The notes beneath the pieces were generated by a model. The model was not told the DNA's origin, made no database searches, and saw nothing but the letters and a program-made list of their open reading frames with translations. DNA of 64,000 nucleotides from Zingiber officinale. Its lineage: Eukaryota > Streptophyta > Magnoliopsida > Zingiberales > Zingiberaceae. A program made the translations under genes and the position numbers. The DNA lies in contig NC_056000.1 in NCBI RefSeq assembly GCF_018446385.1, forward strand, positions 35,997,511 through 36,061,510. The letters run 5' to 3'. Shown piece after piece: positions 59,327 through 64,000 of this stretch (positions are counted from its first letter, which is position 1; every line of letters starts with the position of its first letter).

Positions 59327-60940
59327 ATGGAGGATCGCCGGAGGAGTCGCCATTTGCTTCTCCTGCAATTACTCTGCTTCCTCTGTTGGTTTCTGCTCCC
59401 CTGTTCTGGCAGTAATGGGAACAGAGAAGCCATTGAGATTGGGATCGGAATTGGGATCGGTGGCTCGCCAGGAATTGTGATCGGTGGCTCGCCGGAGCCT
59501 CCTCATTCTCCCTCCTCCCCCTCGCGCAGTTCTCCGCCGCCTCCTCATTCCTCCACCTCCCCTCCGCACCGTTCTCCGACGCCTCCTCATTCCTCCACCT
59601 CCCCCCCGCACCGTTCTCCGCCGCTGCCTCATCCCTCCTCCTGCTCGAACCGTTCTCCGCCGCCGCAGCCTCTACGCGAGCTGCAACCGTGCGACTTCGC
59701 CAACATTCTTCAGTACAGAGCTTACAAGGTCATCCAGAATTTCAGGAAAAACATAACCTGCGATCCCTACAACATAACCGCAACCTGGGTCGGTGCTCAG
59801 ATTTGCTCCAAAGGGAACACTGGGTAATCGTTAGCTTATCATCGTAAAAATTGAATTTTTAGTTGATTGCGCTGATAAATATTGAATTTTGATGAATTCT
59901 GTGGCAGCTATTGCGGATTCTACTGCGAAGGGCCGCCGGATAAACGGAATATGCCGACGGTGGCCTCCGTCGACTTCAACGGGTATTACCTGGAGGCGAA
60001 GACGGTGCGCGGGTTCATCGACCAGCTCCCGGACCTCGCCATCTTCCATGCTAATTCCAATCGCTTCGGCGACACGGTGCCGAACCTCACTCAGCTCCCC
60101 TTCTTCTACGAGATCGACGTCAGCAACAACCTCCAAACCGGCTGCTTCCCGAATAACGTCCTCTCCCTCGTCAACCTCTCCTTCCTCGACCTCCGCTATA
60201 ACGGCTACTCCGGCCAAGTCCCTCCCTCCGTGTTCGACATCCAAACGCAGGTGCTCTTCCTCAATAACAACAAGTTCAACGGCGAAATCCCGGCCAACCT
60301 CGGGAAGACTCCGGCGAACTACATCACCTTCGCGTACAACGACTTCACCGGGCCGATCCCGCGGTCGATTGGGCAAGCCTGCAACACTCTGCTCGAGATC
60401 CTGTTCCTCGGCAACCGGCTGTCCGGCTGCCTGCCGTACGAGATAGGATTGTTGAGGAATGCCACGGTGTTCGACGCAGGGAGCAACCAGCTCACCGGTC
60501 CGATCCCGCTCTCGTTCGGCTGCCTGAAGAAGGTGGAGCAGCTCAACCTCGCCGGGAACATGCTTTCCGGCGAGGTGCCGGACTCCGTCTGCCGGCTGGC
60601 GAACTCAAAGTACGGCCGCCTGGTGAACCTCTCGCTCTCCGGAAACTACTTCACTTCGGTGGGGCCGAGCTGCGTGGGGCTGATCGGATGCAATGTGTTG
60701 GACGTGAAAGGGAACTGCATCTCCGGAATGCCAGGGCAGCGGCCGGCGCAGGACTGCGCCCGGTTCCAGAAGCAGGCTAAGCCCGTGTGCCCAACTGCTC
60801 AGTACGTCCCTTGTAGTCTTCAAGAAGAGGAGCTCTCTCTGGAAAAAGAGGGCGAGGAGGCAAGGGATAAGGCGCCGACGGTGGCCGGGTACTCGACCTA
60901 CAAAGCGCTGCGGCCACCGGAGGGAAAGAAGAACCCGTAG
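59327..60940 (+). CDS. Secreted LRR protein with proline-rich N-terminus (At4g06744/LRX-like)
   Basis: Extracellular leucine-rich-repeat protein related to the LRR part of LRR-extensins. Exon 1 is 59327-59823 and exon 2 is 59908-60940; the product is 509 aa. It has a signal peptide (1 to about 29), an Ile/Gly repeat (36-55), an S-P/P-P-H-rich region (about 54-115) that includes a 42-bp tandem repeat, then a cysteine-capped domain C-D-F...Q-I-C...G-Y-C-G-F-Y-C-E and about ten LRRs (V-D-F-N-G-Y, F-H-A-N-S-N-R-F, L-D-L-R-Y-N, L-F-L-N-N-N, L-N-L-A-G-N-M-L-S-G). A closing C-N-V-L-D-V-K-G-N-C-I / C-A-R-F segment follows. There is no C-terminal extensin tail, only a charged 40-residue end (E-E-E-L-S-L-E-K-E-G), so it is closer to At4g06744-like proteins than to true LRX. 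N-glycosylation sites include N-I-T and N-L-S. Intact. Confidence 0.92.
59539..59622 (+). repeat. 42-bp tandem repeat in the proline-rich coding region
   Basis: Two copies (59539-59580 and 59581-59622) differing at about one base. Each encodes a 14-residue P-P-H-S-S-T-S-P-P-H-R-S-P unit. A third, shorter and diverged copy follows. Confidence 0.9.
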
Positions 60941-61990
60941 ATTCTCGGTTGCCGACATGGCCTACAATAATTCGCCCTTTGTTTGTTCTTATTTACCAGA
61001 ATCGTGGACCCCGCAAGTGTATTAATAATAATGTTACCTATTATCAAAAAAACAAAAACAAAAATAGTGCCATAAATATCTTACTAGTAAGTGCATGATA
61101 ATATAGTTTTTCTAATGGTTTTTGGATTTATTATATATATATATATAAAATCCTGTTCGGAATATGAGTCAGACGATGAATTATTACTGATGTTGATAGA
61201 GAGGCGGCTAGGATACCTTTATCGGACGGTGATAACTAAACCAACAATAATTAAGCTCTGTGCACACTCAGATAAGTACACGGAGCGTTAGAGGCTAGAA
61301 ACCAGGAAAAAAGTCCTCGGAGTAGATCCTGCGATGCTTAAGTCAGGGAATTTTTTCCCAGAAGAAAGGTGTACAAAGGAAAAAAGAATGGTAGAGGATA
61401 AGTGCAAATGTGCGAGAGAGCGCCCCTGCTCAAGGGAGAAGACCTCCCTTTTTATATAACCATACGTACCTCTGGAGCCTGACCGATGTCAGAGAATGTC
61501 GGGTGTTAGGGCCTGCCGGGTGATGGAGGACATGTGACACCCTCTTATGGATTGAGGGAAGGTTCTATTCGCATATGACATCATACCATTGGAATATTCC
61601 CTGACATATGACAGTTATTCCTTGACAAGTAGTTACGATTTCCTGATCTTGTTGTCATCTAGTGCCTTCTGTCCCGCCCGGGTTTAACTATGAGCCGTTC
61701 GGGCTGACTGTTAGGGTGTGACGCCTAGCCAGAGTCTTAATGAGGAAGACAAGCTGTGACGAGAGTCCCATCTTTCACGATTGGAGTATTGAAGGGCCAA
61801 CCGACGGGAGTTATCTTACTAAAAGTACCAGGCCTATCTACGTAGATCGGGTTGAGGAAACCAAACCAGTCGGGGAAGGTCAGGCTTTAGTCTAGGCTGC
61901 ATCTCCTGTCTTAGATCTGGAATTCGAACTTGTTAGTACCCAATCGAAAATTATGCGGCTGATGATGTCAGACGGTCTAACTCCTTCTCC
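60941..61990. other. LRR gene 3' UTR, then unclassified LTR-like sequence
   Basis: The 3' UTR probably ends near 61.05 kb. From about 61.15 to 61.97 kb the DNA is GC-richer than its surroundings, with a TATA-like TTTATATAACC at about 61451 and phrases typical of plant LTRs. No terminal repeats or coding domains were found, so it is at best a truncated LTR. Confidence 0.3.
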
Positions 61991-61998
61991 CTAATTGC

Positions 61999-62083
61999 TA
62001 ATTGCCACGTCTCTTTGACTTCTGATTGTCACATCCCCTTGACTTCTGGTTGCCAAGTCCTCTTAACTTCTAATTGTCTGACC
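61999..62083. repeat. ~25-bp minisatellite, three to four units
   Basis: Diverged copies of CTTGACTTCTGATTGYCACRTC in direct order. Confidence 0.75.
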
Positions 62084-64000
62084 TTATCGAACCTCACTTT
62101 TATGCACCGTATCATATACACTACCAATATAGTGATAAAACATAAGATAACAATCCAGTTCGAATTTTAAATATGATAAATATTTTGAAAGTTAGTTTCT
62201 AAGTCTCCATAAATTGTGTATTAGATTTACATGATAGGCAAATTAGAGAAGATGATTGTTATTGATTAAAATACGGGCACTTAAATTATAAAAAGAAAAG
62301 ATTTTCTTCTCCTATCTTCTTGTCTCATTATAGTAAAGGCATATGCATGAGAAATTTATCCTCTTAGTAGTGTTAAACTGTAGTTTTCTGATTTATTTCT
62401 TGATCATATAATCGAGTATGAAACTACTGAATGATGAATTCTACCTTTTATGATAAAGAAAATGTATACATGGTAAAATATTTAAAGAAATAATAAAAGG
62501 ATTAAGTATAAATTACAAATACATGTACATAAATTATATACTAAATTTAATCGACAAGTAAAATAAGGAAGAAGGTGCGAAGTCTAAACAACTAGATTAA
62601 AAAAAAAGTATGTGATAATTAAGGATCATTTTATTAAAGCCTATACAATATTTAAATGTAAAAGGCAATAGAACAACGAGAATAAGTAATAATGATAGGC
62701 AACTAGTGAGTAGTGCGACCATGACGGGACAAATTAAGATTAAAAATATATATAATTATTAAATGCCATTTTAATATGAATAAAAATTTAAACATTTTTT
62801 ACTCGCCAAACTTAATGTGGCCCCAAAGGATTGGCAAATGTGTCCTACCTCATCTAAGTTATTGATTGTCCTTCCCTTAAGTTCTTAAGATGCTCTCCCT
62901 CGTGACCTTAGGGTTAGTGATCTTTTGACGCCCAAACAATTTAATTATACGACAATGATATGCCATAAAGAAAGGGTAAAGGTTAAAAGTGTTTAACCAT
63001 GTTAATTACTCTCCTTTTCTTTTAACGACTATCTATGATTTTAATCGACTCAATGCATAGTTGACTCTCTTGGATTACTTTGCAACTGTGTTTCTATAGA
63101 CAATTGTATTTGGTGATCAACATTGTCGGAATTTTAGATACTTTTTACCAGCTTTTATGATAATTGAATCGACCAAACAATCAATCCAAATGGCTTACAC
63201 CAAGTTGCAGGTCAATTGACTAACAAAAGGTTGAGTCAACTAAAATATTCATTGCTGGAGAGAACAATCAAGTTGAGTTGATTGAAGGATTTATCACTGG
63301 GCAGACACTTACGTGATCACAAAAATTGTCGACTAAAAAAATTTGAATTGATAAGATAACATACTTCCATTTTCGATCAAACGTTATTAACCCACCTAGT
63401 TACCCGACACATTTGCAATCGATCCTAATAAATTTGTGGGCTCAAAAATAGACTATGACAAATTAATGTGTACGATCCCAAGTTGTTAATTGTCCTTGCC
63501 AGCTTAGAGTACTCCTACATGACCTTAGGGTTAGGGAATTGTTGACAACCAAGCAATTTTTGGCTTGACACCCTCGTATGCTTCGATAACGATATGTCAT
63601 TGCAAAAGGTTAAAGGTTCCAAGAGTTTAACTTTGTTACTCTTGTTACAAATAAAAAATATAGTTTCATATTTAATAGTTGATGATGGAGACTAACATTT
63701 CCACTTGGGACATATATGAGCTAAAAGGTGTAAATAGCTAGTAATATATATTAACATCTTGATCTTATTTGGTATCTATCCTATGACTAATCTAAAGGTT
63801 CACTCTTCACACTTACAGCTCCACCATAAATGTCTCATTTTTAGAAACCTTCTAGAGACGGAGAAGCCTTGTACACTTGTTTTCACAAGAACACAACAGA
63901 CATAACAAATACACAAGTGAAAATGAAAGTAAATACTTTACAATGAGATCTTGCTTAGTTTGCCATCTTGTTGCTTAGAAATGTCTCTTGATCAATTGAA
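62084..64000. repeat. Gene-free DNA with a diverged ~160-bp direct duplication
   Basis: Segments about 62855-63010 and 63479-63646 share RTTATTGTCCTT-, GTGACCTTAGGGTTAG- and AAAGGTTAAARGTG-like phrases in the same order and are clearly related. No coding sequence, RNA gene or element end was found in the remaining AT-rich DNA. Confidence 0.55.

Noticed and set aside
59369-59632. Arg/Gly-rich open frame on the - strand
   Set aside because: Shadow of the proline-rich coding repeat of the LRR gene.

Overview
The window is nuclear DNA of a flowering plant. It has spliced genes with GT-AG introns, AT-rich intergenic DNA, long AT microsatellites, LTR retrotransposons primed by initiator-Met tRNA, a pararetrovirus relic and decayed plastid DNA. 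Gene sequences and gag-type elements look monocot. A Zingiberales plant (ginger or banana relatives) is my guess, from general resemblance only.

Left arm (1-14.3 kb): two housekeeping genes on the + strand. The first is the 3' two thirds of VPS35, the retromer core subunit, in 14 visible exons (677-9433). The second is a complete glycolipid transfer protein gene, GLTP1-like (CDS 10804-14337, 6 exons, 202 aa).

Repeat-rich stretch (14.3-27.5 kb): plastid-derived fragments of rpoC1 (about 15.63-15.90 kb) and 16S rRNA (about 16.62-16.74 kb). A complete gag-only LTR retrotransposon follows (18087-21322, TSD AATAC, tRNA-iMet primer site, no pol). Next are fragments of an endogenous pararetrovirus pol gene in inverted orientation (21.66-23.70 kb), then a tandemly duplicated unit of about 0.7 kb full of GTAGC/GCTAC palindromes that holds a 140-bp AT tract.

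Middle (27.6-29.9 kb): a two-exon phytocyanin (blue copper protein) gene on the + strand.

The most unusual locus is 32.8-55.5 kb. Two pieces on the - strand match the two exons of one LEA_2-domain membrane protein gene. Exon 1 (55483-54889) ends in a phase-0 donor and exon 2 (32962-32837) starts at a phase-0 acceptor. The 21.9-kb gap between them is an intron filled by two complete LTR elements, each with a perfect 5-bp TSD. One is a 9.9-kb Copia element on the - strand (33915-43813, TSD GGGGA, 2413-bp LTRs about 2% diverged, gag-PR-INT-RT-RNaseH all recognisable but broken). The other is a 10.6-kb gag-only element on the + strand (44085-54666, TSD AGAAC). A solo LTR of the Copia family (48581-50952, TSD AGTAG) is nested inside the second. 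LEA_2 exon 1 has several frameshifts, so the gene is probably dead.

Right arm (55.9-64 kb): a complete AP-1 adaptor sigma subunit gene on the - strand (ATG-only first coding exon, 7 coding exons, 160 aa) and, divergently, a two-exon secreted LRR protein with a proline-rich N-terminal region (59327-60940, 509 aa). The last 3 kb hold no gene I can recognise, only LTR-like and repeated sequence.

The genes are functionally unrelated, as is usual in a plant genome. VPS35 and the AP-1 sigma subunit both act in endosome/trans-Golgi sorting, but I see no sign that this proximity matters.
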